The translations under genes were made by a program, and so were the position numbers. Positions 34,175 through 45,269 of a DNA stretch of 64,000 nucleotides are shown here, piece by piece (the first letter of the stretch is position 1; each line of letters starts with the position of its first letter). This DNA comes from Trileptium ribeirensis (lineage: Eukaryota; Nematoda; Enoplea; Enoplida; Thoracostomopsidae). The notes below the pieces were generated by a model that was not told the origin of the DNA, searched no databases, and saw only the letters and a list, made by a program, of their open reading frames with translations. The DNA lies in the NCBI GenBank assembly GCA_030248225.1, contig JASANE010011638.1, forward strand, positions 208,057 to 272,056. Direction: 5' to 3'.

Positions 34175-35700
34175 GAATAGTTGAGAAGATAAAGCGATTA
34201 TTGTGCTTTAAATTTTCAAGTACACAAGGATGAATTGCTCTACAAAATGAGACCAAAACAAATATATAGCTCGAGCGATTGAAGATAATTACAATTTCCA
34301 TGTTTTGTGAGTTCCAAGGGCCCGCTGAAACTTTTCTGACAAAACCTTGCAGCGCAGGTAACGACAATAGTAGCGCACCACGTAACTACATAGAGGATGA
34401 ATTACTCTACAGAATGAAACCAAGTACACCCACATAGATCGGGCGGTTGGAGAGTTAAACCATTCTAGGCCCAGCCTTGCAAATAATGAGAACAGCAGCA
34501 AACTATTTGCAGCTACATAGAAGATGAACTACTCTAAAGAATGAGACCAAGCATACTTATAAAGCTTGAACGGTTGAAGAGATATTACCATTTTTGTGAG
34601 TTTTGGGTACCATGGGCCCACTGAAAACATTTTTTGACCAAACTTCGCAGTGTAAGCGACAATAGCAGCACACTATTTGAAACTATATAGAAGATGAATT
34701 CCTCTACAGAATGTGACCTAACACACCTACATAGCTCTAGCTATTGAAGAGATATTAATACTTTCGTGTATTTTAGGCCCACTAAAAACACATTCTAGGC
34801 CCAACCTTGCAGTGTAAATAAAGACAATAGCATCACATTATTTGAAATTATATAGAAGATGAATTGCTCTACAGAATGAGACCAAACACACCTATATAGC
34901 TCGTGGTTGAAGAGATATTAATACTTTCGTGTGTTTGGGGCCCATGGGCACACGGAAAACACATTCTAGGCCTAGCTATTCGATGGAGAGAGGAAATAAA
35001 TTGCAGACAGACAAAGATTTTCTTTCCTGAAGTCAATTCTAGGAGATCTCGCTTCTTATGGAAGCTTAGCAAAGATAGATTGCGGATTGCTATACATGTT
35101 TTACGTGGGCATAATCTATTAAATGCCCATCTTAGGGTTATGAAACTAAGAGAAAGTGGTGTCTGCGAATAGTGTCGCCAGGAGGCTGAAACGTCTGAAC
35201 ACTTTGTTTTCGGATGTAAAAAATGGGGTTAAGCTAAGCAAAGGTTCTTAGGTGCTCAATAACTAGCAGTTACTAATGGTAGCACTATGTGTTTGAGTAA
35301 ATTAGTAGGATTTTTCGTTGCAACTCAGAGGTTTGATGTTTCACACCGTTACTTAAAGTCTAATGTCTAGGCCCAGCCTTGCTGTGTAAATAAAGACAAT
35401 AGCAGCATATTATTTGTAACTATAAAGAAGATGAATCCTTTACATAATGAGACCAAACACACCTACGTAGCTCTAGCTATTGAAGAGATATTACCATTTT
35501 CGTGTATTTTTTGTGCCCCATGGGCCTAATGAAAAACACTTTTTGTCCCAGCCATGCAGCAAAATATTGACAACAGCAGCATACTATTTGTACCTATATA
35601 GAGGATATATATTGTTCTATTGGATGAGACTAAAAGCTAGAGCGATTGCGGAGATATTAACATTTTCGTGTATTTTGGGTCTCTTGGGCCCATTTTAGTA
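34175..35700. repeat. Satellite array, 165-175 bp unit, about seven copies
   Basis: The anchor GATGAATTNCTCTACAGAATGAGACCA recurs near 34229, 34396, 34524, 34693, 34858, 35429 and 35604. Between anchors are TAGCTC-AGCGATTGAAGAGATATTA, TTTCGTGTNTTTTGG, GGGCCCA, ACATTCTAGGCCCAGCCTTGC and GACAATAGCAGCACA. One unit is short (about 129 bp). The 571-bp gap between units five and six is a normal unit plus an inserted LINE fragment of about 390-400 bp. Confidence 0.93.
34978..35366 (+). pseudogene. R1/Jockey/I-like LINE C-terminus inserted in the satellite
   Basis: Plus-strand relic of the C-terminal end of a non-LTR retrotransposon ORF2: WREEINCRQTKIFFPEVNSR, then KLSKDRLRIAIHVLRGHNLL and NAHLRVMKLRESGVCE. 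An in-frame TAG at 35170 follows, then CRQEAETSEHFVFGCKKW. Together these give C-x2-C-x(n)-H-x4-C, the gag-like zinc knuckle after the RNase H region in I/R1/Jockey-type elements. The last part, LVGFFVATQRF, is also usual there. Three stops are present. It splits a satellite unit, with TCTAGGCC on both sides (34967 and 35365), compatible with a short target duplication. RT itself is absent, as in a 5'-truncated insertion. Confidence 0.85.
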
Positions 35701-36189
35701 TTCGTTTTGCCCCAAATCCTGGTTTCTAAGAGAATCGCATACTAAACCACTATATTCAGATTTATAGAGACGATTTGCTAAACAAAATGAACACATTTTG
35801 ACTCGGATATCTACACCAGTTGTCAAGGTACAGTAAGTAACGTGATTTTTTGGGCCCGTTTGGGGGTCGACCCGAGCTCTTTGGCCCGTGTTTTCGGGGC
35901 GGGGGAAGATATTAGATTCAGGTTTCCTCCTAACTAAAAAGCACAAATATAAAGACTTCAAAGTTTCAATTGAGCTATCGCGCGCGTCAATCCGCCTTTT
36001 ATTTCCAATCCAATCTTTTTAAAGTTGAGTTATGCGGTTCGATTTCTTCACTTCGCTCGTTTCACTCACCCAGAGTTCATTAATAAAAAAACTGAAGACA
36101 GAAAATTCTGGATCGGTTCGTAGACCCTAAACCTGTTTGTAAGCAGCTTAAAAGGCATTTAATATAGGTGTTAAGCTCTAGATAACTAA

Positions 36190-36490
36190 ACTATCGTATT
36201 CAGCATACTGAATACTGTTTATAGACCATGTCGATCCCTGTACGCAATACATCGCCACACAAATGAAAAGAAACTACAGTTTGGAAATCGCGTTCGTCCA
36301 CAGCAAAACCCTTGAACCGCTTTAAAATGTACAACATAATCAAGTTGGACTTTAAATCCATCGGATTTAGCGTACTTCCATTACCAAACAAAATCGTATT
36401 CAACGTGCCAGATAGCAAAATCATCGTATTCTGCGTGCTTCATAACCCAATAGGCACTAGCTGTAATGCAAAAGTAATCTTAAGATGCGC
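36190..36490. repeat. Intronic dispersed repeat, copy A
   Basis: It shares with 37225-37460 the series ATACATNNNCANACGAATGAAAA, AGAAATCGCGTTCGTC, AACATAATCAAGTTGGACT, GCAAAATCATCGTATTCNGCGTGCTTCATAACCCAATAGGCACT. It is AT-rich and non-coding on both strands. Confidence 0.75.
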
Positions 36491-37224
36491 CCCCAACCAT
36501 CCTCTTTTGACACCATACGTTTTTAGAGAACAAAACTCGAATTTCAATAGCCGTATTCGATTCCGACATTTTTCTGTTCGTTAACGCCATTAGCGAATGC
36601 AATTCGGCCCCTGTACTTTACCACCAATGTGTTCGGAAACATTTTCAATAATATTATAATGTATGAAATATGAAACGGACTAATTTCTGTTCTTTAATGC
36701 AAAAATGAGATTTGTGTTCAGTGAACAATTGAATGGCAATTGCTTTTGACAAAAGTGGATGGTATGGGGCGCAGCTTAAGTTTACTCATGCCCAGGGTAA
36801 AAACAATAAATAGACACTCGTTGTAAAGTGAAAACAGGTAATAACATGACGAAATTGAAAGTTATTTTCACCAAAATTGTAGATCTTGATGAATGCGAAG
36901 CCGGTGCTGCGAGATGCAGGTTACAATGCACAGATATCTGTTCGGCAACATTAGCAAAGTGCACTGACAAAAAAGAAATTTTTAGAATTTTCCTTAGCAC
37001 CTTCAGTGCTTTCAAAACTAGCACATCACCAACATGTCAGATAACCAAAACATTGTAGTCAGCCTACCAGAAAAACTATATAGAGAATTCTTGATGACCT
37101 GTATACAATACGTTACCTAAATAATTGAAGATAGAATATATTCTGGAAATCGACTTCATTGATTCCAGTAAATGAAATAAGCACGCTGACACTAGATAAC
37201 TAATTCACTGCATTCATCCATCAG

Positions 37225-37460
37225 AAATACCTATATATAAATAGACCATTCTTGATGCCCTGCACACAATACATAATCAGACGAATGAAAAAGCATTACA
37301 TTTTAGAAATCAGGTTCGTCGACCGCAAACCATCTAAACCCCATGAAACGGTATAATATAGTCAAGTTGGACTCTTGATGGCAAAATCATCATATTCAGC
37401 GTGCTTCATAACGTAATAGGCACTCGTTGAAAGGCAAAACAAGCAATAACACAGAAAATT
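37225..37460. repeat. Intronic dispersed repeat, copy B
   Basis: Second copy, same orientation, about 1 kb from copy A, lacking an internal block present there. The CACTCGTTG-AAAGGCAAAACA-GCAATAAC end is also echoed near 36815. The remaining sequence to 37903 shows no gene. Confidence 0.75.
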
Positions 37461-37903
37461 GAAAAAATCGCTATTTATGGCAAAGGGTTAACGAGCCATA
37501 TTCAGACTCACATCGGCCCAGGGAGTGGTCTCACAAAAAATACGGGGTCAGCAAAGTTGTAGATATAACTGATTCTGTGCGGTGGTCCGGGTTATTCGAG
37601 GCAAACCCATGTCGTGAGATATGGGCGGTGAAAGACTGGTATCCGTATGGCTAAATATGGCAAAGGACCCTTAAGAATCTATTTTTTGCCATTTTGATTC
37701 CAAAAATGAGGTCGAAGCTGCTCGCGTTCAAGTCTCATCACTTTTACTATCGAACAAAAAATATCGAAATTGGCCCATCCGAAAATGAGTTATAAATGAA
37801 AGAAACAAAAAAGGAAATTTTCACGATTTTCCCATTAACGCCCTCACTGGAAACTCCGCTCGCTTCGCTGGTTCCGTTTCAAATATAAATGGGTTGCTAT
37901 TAC

Positions 37904-38091
37904 CTTAAGGTTATCAAGCGATTGCTGAAAAATCCATGGATTCCTTGTCACGTAGGCGCCTAGATTCTCGAAGGGAATGCCACAACTTTGGGCCAAAAAC
38001 TGAAGCACCGGCAAGATGTCACGGTCAAAATTTGCTTTAACAATAAAATCAGCGGCGTTCGTTTTGATCTCCAAGTGCGACAAATCGACTC
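37904..38091 (-). CDS. MTERF3: MTERF3 internal exon (start of the mTERF domain)
   Basis: Acceptor GCTTATTTCAG, donor GTAATA; 188 bp. The first two bases complete a Gly codon, giving (G)VDLSHLEIKTNAADFIVKAN, then FDRDILPVLQFLAQSCGIPF, then ENLGAYVTRNPWIFQQSLDN and LK. Known MTERF3 proteins have LGVDLxxIE, then LRLDFExDIxxxLxFL, LGxFLTKNxxIFxxxLENLK at this place, so identity and frame are secure. It ends in phase 0, joining IRRDYLASKRF. The segment before GVDL in other animals, usually ending Q-K-L-V-x-L-G, was not found. Confidence 0.95.
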
Positions 38092-38305
38092 CTGAAATAA
38101 GCATCGAATGAATACAATAACAGACAAATAATGTTAAGTGCCAAAAATATACGCTGACGGACGAAATTGCGTCAGTACGCGTGCATACAAAATAGTGTCC
38201 TTCCCCATCTTCGAATGTCAGCGCCTGTACGTACCTTTGTTCGTAACGATTCTCCCATGGGGTCGGAAATTTAACGAGACACAAATTCGAAACTAGGCTC
38301 TCTTA

Positions 38306-38705
38306 AAAGGGGGGGGGGTGGGGGGCCTGGCATTTTTGGGTTCCCCCTGGTTCAGAACAGGTGCCCCCGGTTCATGCCCCCTGGCAAAATATTGGGCTCC
38401 TCCCGGTTCACCGCCTCTTCCAAAATTTTTTTGTGTGCTTTAGGTCCAAAGCACATAAAATTTGATCAAAATTAGTATTAAATTCCGTTATCAAGCCAAA
38501 AATTTTGCAAATTTTGTCAAAATTTGCTTCAAAATAGCTTTTTGTCTCCATCAAAACCATTTTGGCAGTGTTTCTGAAACGATTTTTAACCGTTTTTCTC
38601 TTGCAAAAAAGCCCCCTGGCAAAATCGAGCGCCGCCCGGTTCGGAACCAGGGGCCCCCTGGTTCGTGCCCCCTGGCAAAATTTTCAGCGAATGGAGAGCC
38701 CAGCG
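38306..38705. repeat. GC-rich dispersed repeat cluster (CCCCCTGGCAAAAT family)
   Basis: It contains two similar blocks, 38306-38390 and 38615-38705, each with CCCNGGTTC-GAACNAGG, CCCCNGGTTCNTGCCCCCTGGCAAAAT. Between them is AT-rich sequence repeating CAAAATTTGC/CAAATTTTG. Blocks of this kind at both ends of an AT-rich middle look like subterminal repeats of a small element. It sits in an MTERF3 intron and matches 27480-27612. Confidence 0.8.
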
Positions 38706-39981
38706 AAAAATATCTTTTTCGATTTAGATCGCCTCAAACACACTAAATACAAAGAAATAGTTATAGCTACGCTGTTATATCGCTTCAAAATAAACAACAG
38801 GCGTGTGGTACAGTTATTGCTGATATTGTTATCAAACAAAATAAAAAAGCCGCTGGCGGGCTAAAAATTATTTTCCTATAACGCTTAGGTGCTTAACTAA
38901 CATGATTTTTTAAAGTTAATTTAATAACAAGTTCCCCCCGCCGGATTACTTTGTAAAGCCAACTGGAATATATTGCCCTATAGCATCATCAAAGCACTGT
39001 ACGAACTTTATAACAAAATATCGGCACTGCTGCATTTACATAGAATAATTATGTAACAAAGATCATTCTTAAAAACTATACTGTGCAACTGATTAAAAAC
39101 TATTGTCCTATTTACGGTATAGTGCCCTCCGAATTGTTTGAGACGCACCATAACCCATTTTTAGAAGGGTACGTGATTTATTTGAATGTCCCAACAGACA
39201 AAGCCTCACCTAAATGCGTATGGGTAACCATCATTTTAGTCTAACTCCAGTTGCCATTGGACATAATTTATTGCCAAATATAATTTTAAATCTTTTTAAT
39301 CGCAGCACAGTGGAACGCGATAATTGACTTAACACAGTGCGAACGCGTAGCACGTGGACAAACTAAATATCCGTAAGTGGTCGAATAAAAGACTTTTAGT
39401 AACAAATAATAATTATAATGCATTTGATTTTAAAGAGAAAGACGGTCTGAAGATGCATTACTATGGAACAATAGTGATTTGCCTTAAATACACTTTTAAT
39501 AATACAACACGCTTGGGTGCATCACGCTGATGACTATTTTATGAATGAGTTATCTTAAAAGACAAAGAAAATGGCCATTTATTGGTAATTCTCATTAGTG
39601 AAAGGGCCTTAGAGCAGTTTAATAACTCATAACTAATTAGTAGAAAAAAGTCCATTATAAATGGTCCATTTTAAAGGTCAAACGAAAATTAAAAATTTCA
39701 CCCAAAAATTAAAATTATTACTGGGTCTTGATTTTATCTGGAAATTTACTAAATTTAAGCCAATTTATTAGCACCCCCAAATCTTTATTGGGTATTACTG
39801 AATATTTACTGTGCATTATGACCTTCGCCTGGAAAATTACTGGTAGCATTAAATTTAGTTACATTTATAAATTTTCTATTCCTGGGCTTCTTGGACCAAC
39901 AAAATTTGTTGGAAATTTATCATCACTCTTCACTTTTAAAGTGGACAATCTATAATATTGCAGTGGTAATTTGCATCTTAC
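38706..39981. other. Intron sequence, no element recognised
   Basis: AT-rich. I looked for a short phase-1 exon that could supply the expected MTERF3 stretch before GVDL and did not find a convincing one. AATAAA on the minus strand occurs at about 39790-39785. Confidence 0.55.
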
Positions 39982-40140
39982 CATTGTGATGAGTTTCCTG
40001 CATAATGTTCTTGCCGTTGAGTCCCACTAATTCTAAATGAGATAAACTTAAGAACGCATGTAGCCATCGCCACGCGTTTCGCACAAAAGAGGATGATATT
40101 ACTTCCCATAGAGGCACATGTAAGCCGTCCATTAGCACGA
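39982..40140 (-). CDS. Candidate upstream exon joined to MTERF3 by phase
   Basis: Acceptor ...ACCACAAGAG and a strong donor, ATG/GTAAGA. Two bases complete a codon, then come 52 residues: VLMDGLHVPLWEVISSSFVR, NAWRWLHAFLSLSHLELVGL, NGKNIMQETHHN, with one base left over. The phases fit both the 42.2 kb exon before it and the 38.0 kb exon after it. I do not recognise the protein, and the usual MTERF3 motif before GVDL is missing. It may therefore be a divergent MTERF3 N-terminal exon or the last exon of another gene; without splicing the frame stops 13 codons later at 39950. The acceptor is weak. Confidence 0.5.
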
Positions 40141-40792
40141 CTCTTGTGGTAACATATTAAGTAAATGTGTAAATTTTTTGCTATATTATGTGTAAAATCC
40201 GCAAGTTTTATCAAAGCGGAAATTAGAATATTTTATTTCAATAGCTATAATTCAAAAACGGATTTACTTAGTTAATTCTTGCCCATTTGGTGTATTTAGA
40301 TACCGTGTTCACGCTTTGTCTAGCGAGCTGCAACTTCGCACCACGTAAAACATTGACCGATTTGACTAAAATTTAAGCAATGCACACACGATTACATGAC
40401 ATGCATTCAATGGAACCAACATTTTGCTCATTATTTAATGCGATGACATGACGGGTTAAAAGCTCCAAAATTCTGCTTTTGTTATGTTACACCTATGCAG
40501 CTTCACAAATAGGAAAATCAATTTGGTCATAATTTTTACTGCGCACGCGAATTTTATTTTAAATATTATGATTATTACTGTATCCCGTGTCATTAAGAAA
40601 TATTTGTTCAAATGCCAACCTCTAACAATCAATCTATTTTCACAAAAAATCGTAAATTTTGTGAAGTGGCCATCTATAAAACCGGATAATGTGTAGTACA
40701 ATAAATGTGCGCTCATGCTTCCAAAAATCAGTAATGAGGAAGAAACCTTATTCTGCAATCTGCTATTGTTATGGATTTGCTTCGCCAGAACA
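40141..40792. other. No gene or element recognised
   Basis: AT-rich intron-like sequence with only short frames. Confidence 0.5.
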
Positions 40793-41408
40793 TGTTGGAA
40801 TTACATTCGATCCTGTTCTGGAAGCGCCTATATGAACGAAGACATCCTCACACATGGAGTTACTGCATCTCAATCCTTCTAGAATGTTCTACGGATTTCG
40901 AAGACTGATGTCATGATTATTCTATAAGATTCTTTTATTATATTTAAAGATGGTTGCTTACCACAACTTGAGTTACTGTTTAGTTACTGCTGAAGTACTG
41001 TTTCATTACTGTTGAGTTTACTGTTTCTTGTTGTCTCGATTCAACGTTAGTTTTACAGTCTTGTTTACTACGTTTTGTTCACTTACTTTTGTTGGCTTTC
41101 AATAAACGTTTGTTTTCTACAACTCAACGTGGATCTACGCCTCTGGGAATACAACAGAAGCTGTCTGGCGCACTGAGTAGGATCTTGTTCAACACTACGA
41201 TCGACTGCCACATAGTCAACGGATTGATCAAAATCGAAGTCATCGCATCATGGCCGAATTCAAGGACCTGATGGTACTCATGCAAAAACAACTTCAGCAA
41301 CAACAAGAAATGATGCTGAAGATGGAGCAACAACGGAAGGACGATCAGACAAGATTCGAAAGTATACTTGCGAAGATCACGTCAGGTACGACTTTAACTT
41401 CTACTTAA
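40793..41408 (+). mobile_element. LTR-like segment with a gag start, Ty3/gypsy type
   Basis: A sequence starting TGTTGGAATTACATTCGATC runs about 300 bp through repeated GAGTTACTGTTTAGTTACTG-type phrases to CAATAAACG (41100), a likely polyadenylation signal of an LTR. Downstream, an ATG at 41250 opens a 52-codon frame MAEFKDLMVLMQKQLQQQQE, then MMLKMEQQRKDDQTRFESIL, ending TAA at 41408. Short Gln-rich coiled-coil starts like this are typical of gag in gypsy elements of invertebrates. The rest of the element is absent. It lies antisense in the presumed host intron. Confidence 0.6.
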
Positions 41409-42214
41409 TAGAGATTAATAATTACAGCAGACATCACATAACGCGCGCTTCGTTTAAAAAACTTCTTGCCAAATTATAATATTCTAATGCACGTCAAAGT
41501 TCCAACGGTTTATAATTTCAAGGACTACATAGCTACAATGTAAATTAATCATTAGCAATCTCAGAAAATTAAATTCTACTATAAAATGAATAACTACTTG
41601 AAACGCTTACCAAGATCCACTAGTTTTTGCAAAGTTTTTGACTCGTTCACAATCGTTGCTAGCGAATAAGTCCTTAATCGTTTACGAGGCACAAATTTTG
41701 GGACTTCGAACGGCTCCGGATACCGCAGAATTCCGGTTTCGTCTAAAATAGGGGTAAAATTTTTTTACAGTAACTTAACTAAACTATAGCAACGACCAGA
41801 TTCAGAAAAGCAAGCCGTTTGCGAAAAAAGTTCTTATAAACCAGTTGAACAGCACTAATTTTTCGTCGAGTGCTCGCTCAAGACCTTTTTTTATTTCAGT
41901 GCACAACTATATAATAATTTATTATTCTAGCAAAAACTACTTAGCAAATAATAGTCACATGCTATAAAACCCGTGATATTTTGCAAAACACAGGGTTACG
42001 TGTGCACACGCACACCGTTTTCGAACTATAACACAGAAACTTTCGCTAAACTGAAACCATTTAATTATAGTTATTAACAGAAACAAAACCAAAACCTTTC
42101 GCAACCCTTTGCAACAAAGAGCTGATCAATTGCTATTCTCAAATTATTTGAGATTTCTCTGTACCCGATTCGCATGCTATTTGTCCATGTTTGTAATGGC
42201 AGTGTGAAACTTAC
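41409..42214. other. No gene or element recognised
   Basis: AT-rich sequence between the LTR/gag fragment and the 42.2 kb exon candidate. Confidence 0.5.
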
Positions 42215-42371
42215 CGAGTTCTCTTTGTTCGCCTAGCGCGTGTATATGAACCTCATGCGGGGTGCCAGGAACTAAGTCACGTTGTACATCGAGCTGGCCC
42301 GACTCAGCTCGAGCAACAGTATCCGCGTACCAAAGCCGACCGCCTTCGTTCAATTCTGCTTCTGGATCGTC
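42215..42371 (-). CDS. Candidate upstream exon, unknown protein
   Basis: Acceptor ATTTCCTTTCAG and donor GTAAGT are both close to consensus. The 157-bp exon reads DDPEAELNEGGRLWYADTVA, RAESGQLDVQRDLVPGTPHE, VHIHALGEQREL in phase 0, with one base left over. Composition is protein-like (acidic, mixed, no low complexity) and both phases fit the exon candidates on each side. I do not recognise a domain. With the 51.7 and 40.0 kb candidates it would give about 150 residues, the usual length before the mTERF domain in MTERF3, but the sequence does not resemble known N-termini. Confidence 0.6.
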
Positions 42372-42530
42372 CTGAAAGGAAATTCTACACATTATTCTAA
42401 AGCCGACTAACCTTGGTAGTAATGTCCAACCTATCACAAAACCTAGCCCATTTACTCGATCTAAACTAAATAAATACTTGTAAAGTGAGAACGAAATAGT
42501 GAAAACTTAATTATCAAATTTTGTAAAAGA

Positions 42531-42785
42531 GAATGACACTCGGTCATACTCATATAGTGACCTTTATCCATTGGTATGGTCATTTTTCGTCTATCCACAA
42601 CGATTGTAGGAGAACCTCCAAGTGAGTGTATCGGGTACCAGCTATCGTGTTGCCAATAGCCAATAAGATTACGCAAGAATGGCAGTTATTAATGGCTCCC
42701 TTTGCTGTTTTAATATCAATGGTTATTGACGAGGTGATACTTGGTACCCCCAAGAAAACTTGGGGGTACCCGATACACCCGCAAT
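42531..42785. repeat. Hairpin-bearing dispersed repeat, copy 1
   Basis: It opens with ATGACACTCGGTC and closes with a perfect 12-bp stem, GGTACCCCCAAG-aaaa-CTTGGGGGTACC, and CCGATACACCC. An additional GGGTACC lies midway. The copy at 59366-59555 has the same start and the same kind of ending. It abuts the 5' LTR of the BEL element. Confidence 0.7.
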
Positions 42786-42829
42786 CCATAGTGTGAATTC
42801 AATAGGCCGAAAAACTACCACATCATCGG

Positions 42830-43019
42830 TGTCGCCAAATCCGATTTGTGATAAAGTATATATATTGGTTCTGCACACATAACAGAAAAACTGAAAATAT
42901 TTACATTAACATAAGTGTTCTACTGAGGAGCAGTTTTGGTTTGAACTTTGCGATGTTTGTGTAGTTGCTCTGATTTGCTGTCGGTCCAACTTCGAAATTA
43001 AATTTTATTTAAATTTATA
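42830..43019 (+). repeat. 5' LTR of the BEL/Pao element
   Basis: About 190 bp beginning TGTCGCCAAATCCGA. It matches the 3' copy in two parts: TATATATTGGTTCTGC..ACAGAACA.. (left) and TTCTACTGAGGAGCAGTTTTGG.. to ..TTCGAAATTAAATT (right). The copies differ at perhaps one site in six by eye. Exact ends are uncertain. Confidence 0.8.
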
Positions 43020-43040
43020 TGGTCCTTCAGCGATTCGAAC
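43020..43040 (+). promoter_or_regulatory. Probable tRNA primer binding site
   Basis: TGGTCCTTCAGCGATTCGAA and one further base directly follow the LTR. TGG is the complement of a tRNA CCA end, and CGATTCGAAC is the complement of a GTTCGAATCG T-loop string, so the whole stretch looks like the complement of a tRNA 3' portion. A full T-arm to CCA end should be 24 nt and this is 21, so about 3 nt are missing. A similar phrase, AGTCCTTCAGTCCGATTCAA, occurs at 43122. Confidence 0.5.
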
Positions 43041-43793
43041 GGTGAGCGATTGTAGCTGTATTGGTATTTTCTGAAAAATTCGACCGAAACATAGATATAA
43101 CTTTGGCTATAAATTTCGTTTTATAGTCCTTCAGTCCGATTCAACGATTGTGGAATTGGATATATTATCGTAGTGGTTTGGAACGATATTGACAAGTAGC
43201 TAATACTTGTTCAAATGTATTTCTCAAAGGACGTCCGTAAGTGTTGTTAGTGGTTACAAGCTTAATAAGTTTCACAAGTAGACAATACTTGTACATCATT
43301 TGTGTTGTCTTGTTGTGTAAAAAGTCACGTTGATAAAGAAGACAAGCATTTTTTAATTTTTTATACTTGCAAGTAGATAACATTTACCCTACGTCTGTCA
43401 TTTCCATATTGTCGTATTACGATATGGTAATACAGTCAATTGACAACTCAAATAAAAATATTTATGCAAAATAGCTGATAAAAAACATAAGAAATGCGTT
43501 AAAATGTGCTGCTTCAAAGAACTGGAACATGCTGAGTCTCACTAGTCAGGCTGTGAAGAAAAATCGGAAATTAGTCAAGTTTACTTTGCAAAATTGAGTG
43601 ATTATTGAGACTTTCAATATTGAATATATCGTGATATTTTGGAAAAAATTGAAGATGATAACGCAGCTGTGGCCCAAGCAATGAAATATGATGATAAATT
43701 ACTTTCGGTAATTACAATGCTTAGCACTGAATTAAATATTATGAAAGAGTAGCAGTGAATCCCGAATCAAATCTCTATTTATCTTCTCAGAGC

Positions 43794-44620
43794 GTATGCG
43801 AACACAAAATACATCGCGTCCAACTGCCTAAACTCCACGTAAATAAATATAATGGCGATCCACTAAAATGGCAGGAGTTTTGGGACAGTTACACGTCTAC
43901 TGTCTCGGATCATGTAGATTTGTAGCAAATTGATAAATATAAATATTTACGTAGTTTGCTTATCTATGACGCCTGGCGATTTGTTGAGGGCTATCGTTTG
44001 ACCGCAGATAATTACGATACCGTAGTTGAAGCTCTCTTTGAGCGTTTTGGCAACGAAAATATTGCTGTCCATTCTCATCTCGAAGCGCTGCTAACATTAC
44101 CCATCGCCAGCTACGAAACAAATCAACTACAACATACATATGACGAGTTCGCACGTCGTATCCATAGCTTGATTGCCCTAGGCTTAGCTGAAGAGACATT
44201 CGGTCGCGTCTGCACGCGTATTATTCTCTCCAAACTCCCGACATACGTTCGAATGGAACTCCATCGAAGGAACGGATGGAGTCATGGGCTCTGTCGAATT
44301 TTCAATCATTGCTGAAGGAAGAGATTCGTACCATGGACATGTCTCGATAATTTGGCGGATCAAAAAGTCCTATCGAAAAAACCAACTCGCATCGCGATGT
44401 TGGTCGTAAGGGTCGGGAACATCCAAATAAACACAGCCCCGAGAAGCACTACACAGATCAATGCAAAAAATTCGCTAACCTTAGCTCCCGCCGTCAGCGA
44501 CTGAAAGGTCGGTGTATAGTTGGCCTCAGTTCCAAACATGAGTCAACTCAGTGTTCAGTTAGAAAAAATAAATGTTTCCATTGTAAAAAGAAAGATCATC
44601 ACCGCGCGTTGGGTGCAGAA
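43794..44620 (+). pseudogene. BEL/Pao gag (DUF1759-type) with zinc knuckle
   Basis: The frame reads VQLPKLHVNKYNGDPLKWQE, then FWDSYTSTVSDH, a stop at 43923, and KYLRSLLIYDAW. ALFERFGNENIAVHSHLEAL and IILSKLPTYVRMEL follow. The order LPKLxxxxFxGDPLxWxxFWDSF, KFxYLxSLL, LxxRFGN, LLSKLP is that of the Pao gag domain. After a frameshift a cysteine stretch (about 44463-44620) ends in KCFHCKKKDHH, the BEL-type zinc knuckle pattern. The upstream part from about 43500 (a short frame with EKIEDDNAAVAQAMK) probably belongs to the gag N-terminus. Confidence 0.9.
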
Positions 44621-45260
44621 AAGTTTGGTGACGAAAATTCCAGAGAACATGCGTGGGCTTTGGGAGATGTCACGCGATCAACAGATATTTCCAGTCTTCC
44701 GATGGCAGAGGAAGTGCTCCAAGTCAGCTCGACGCTCCTGGCGCATGGGGAGCAGGCTATGCTGCAAACCGCAGTAGCCAATATTCAAAATGACCGTGAC
44801 GCTAAACCAGTTTCAGCCCGTATTTTGTTTGACACAGGTTGCCCTCGCACATTTATCACAAAAATGGCTCAATAGATTGGTGCCAAGCAGTGGGGTGAAG
44901 AAATAATCTCGATTACTGGATTTTCAGACACCAAACGTAAAACCGTGACTTATAAAATTGTCACATTTTCGGTGACATTGTTTGATGGTTTAGTCAAGAC
45001 ATTGACTGCCAGCGTCACTCCCACAATAACTTGCCCAGGACAGAAACTTCCAATAGATGCTAATAAATATCCTGTGCTGCGCACTTTAGTTCTTTTTGGC
45101 AGAGCCGATTCGTAAAATATTCTCAGTCCGTCGACATAGATATCCTGATTGGTTGTGATTACTATTACGCGAATGATAAGATCACCAATGCGGACGGAGC
45201 TATTTTTATTTCGTCGTCGCTCGGTTTTATAGTGACGGGGCGCACGCAGTGTCACGCACT
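44621..45260 (+). pseudogene. BEL/Pao aspartic protease (DUF1758-type)
   Basis: AMLQTAVANIQ leads to ARILFDTGCPRTFITKMA, where FDTGC is the intact aspartic protease active-site motif. A stop follows at 44873. The frame continues with IGAKQWGEE, ITGFSDTKRKTVTYK and, after another stop and shift, IDILIGCDYYY, the second conserved block of this family. It lies between gag and RT as expected. Confidence 0.88.
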
Positions 45261-45269
45261 AACACGACT

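Noticed and set aside
37844..38284. Continuous 146-codon minus-strand frame read as one exon
   Set aside because: Only the part 38091-37904 aligns with MTERF3 and is bounded by an acceptor and a donor; the ends of the open frame are intron.
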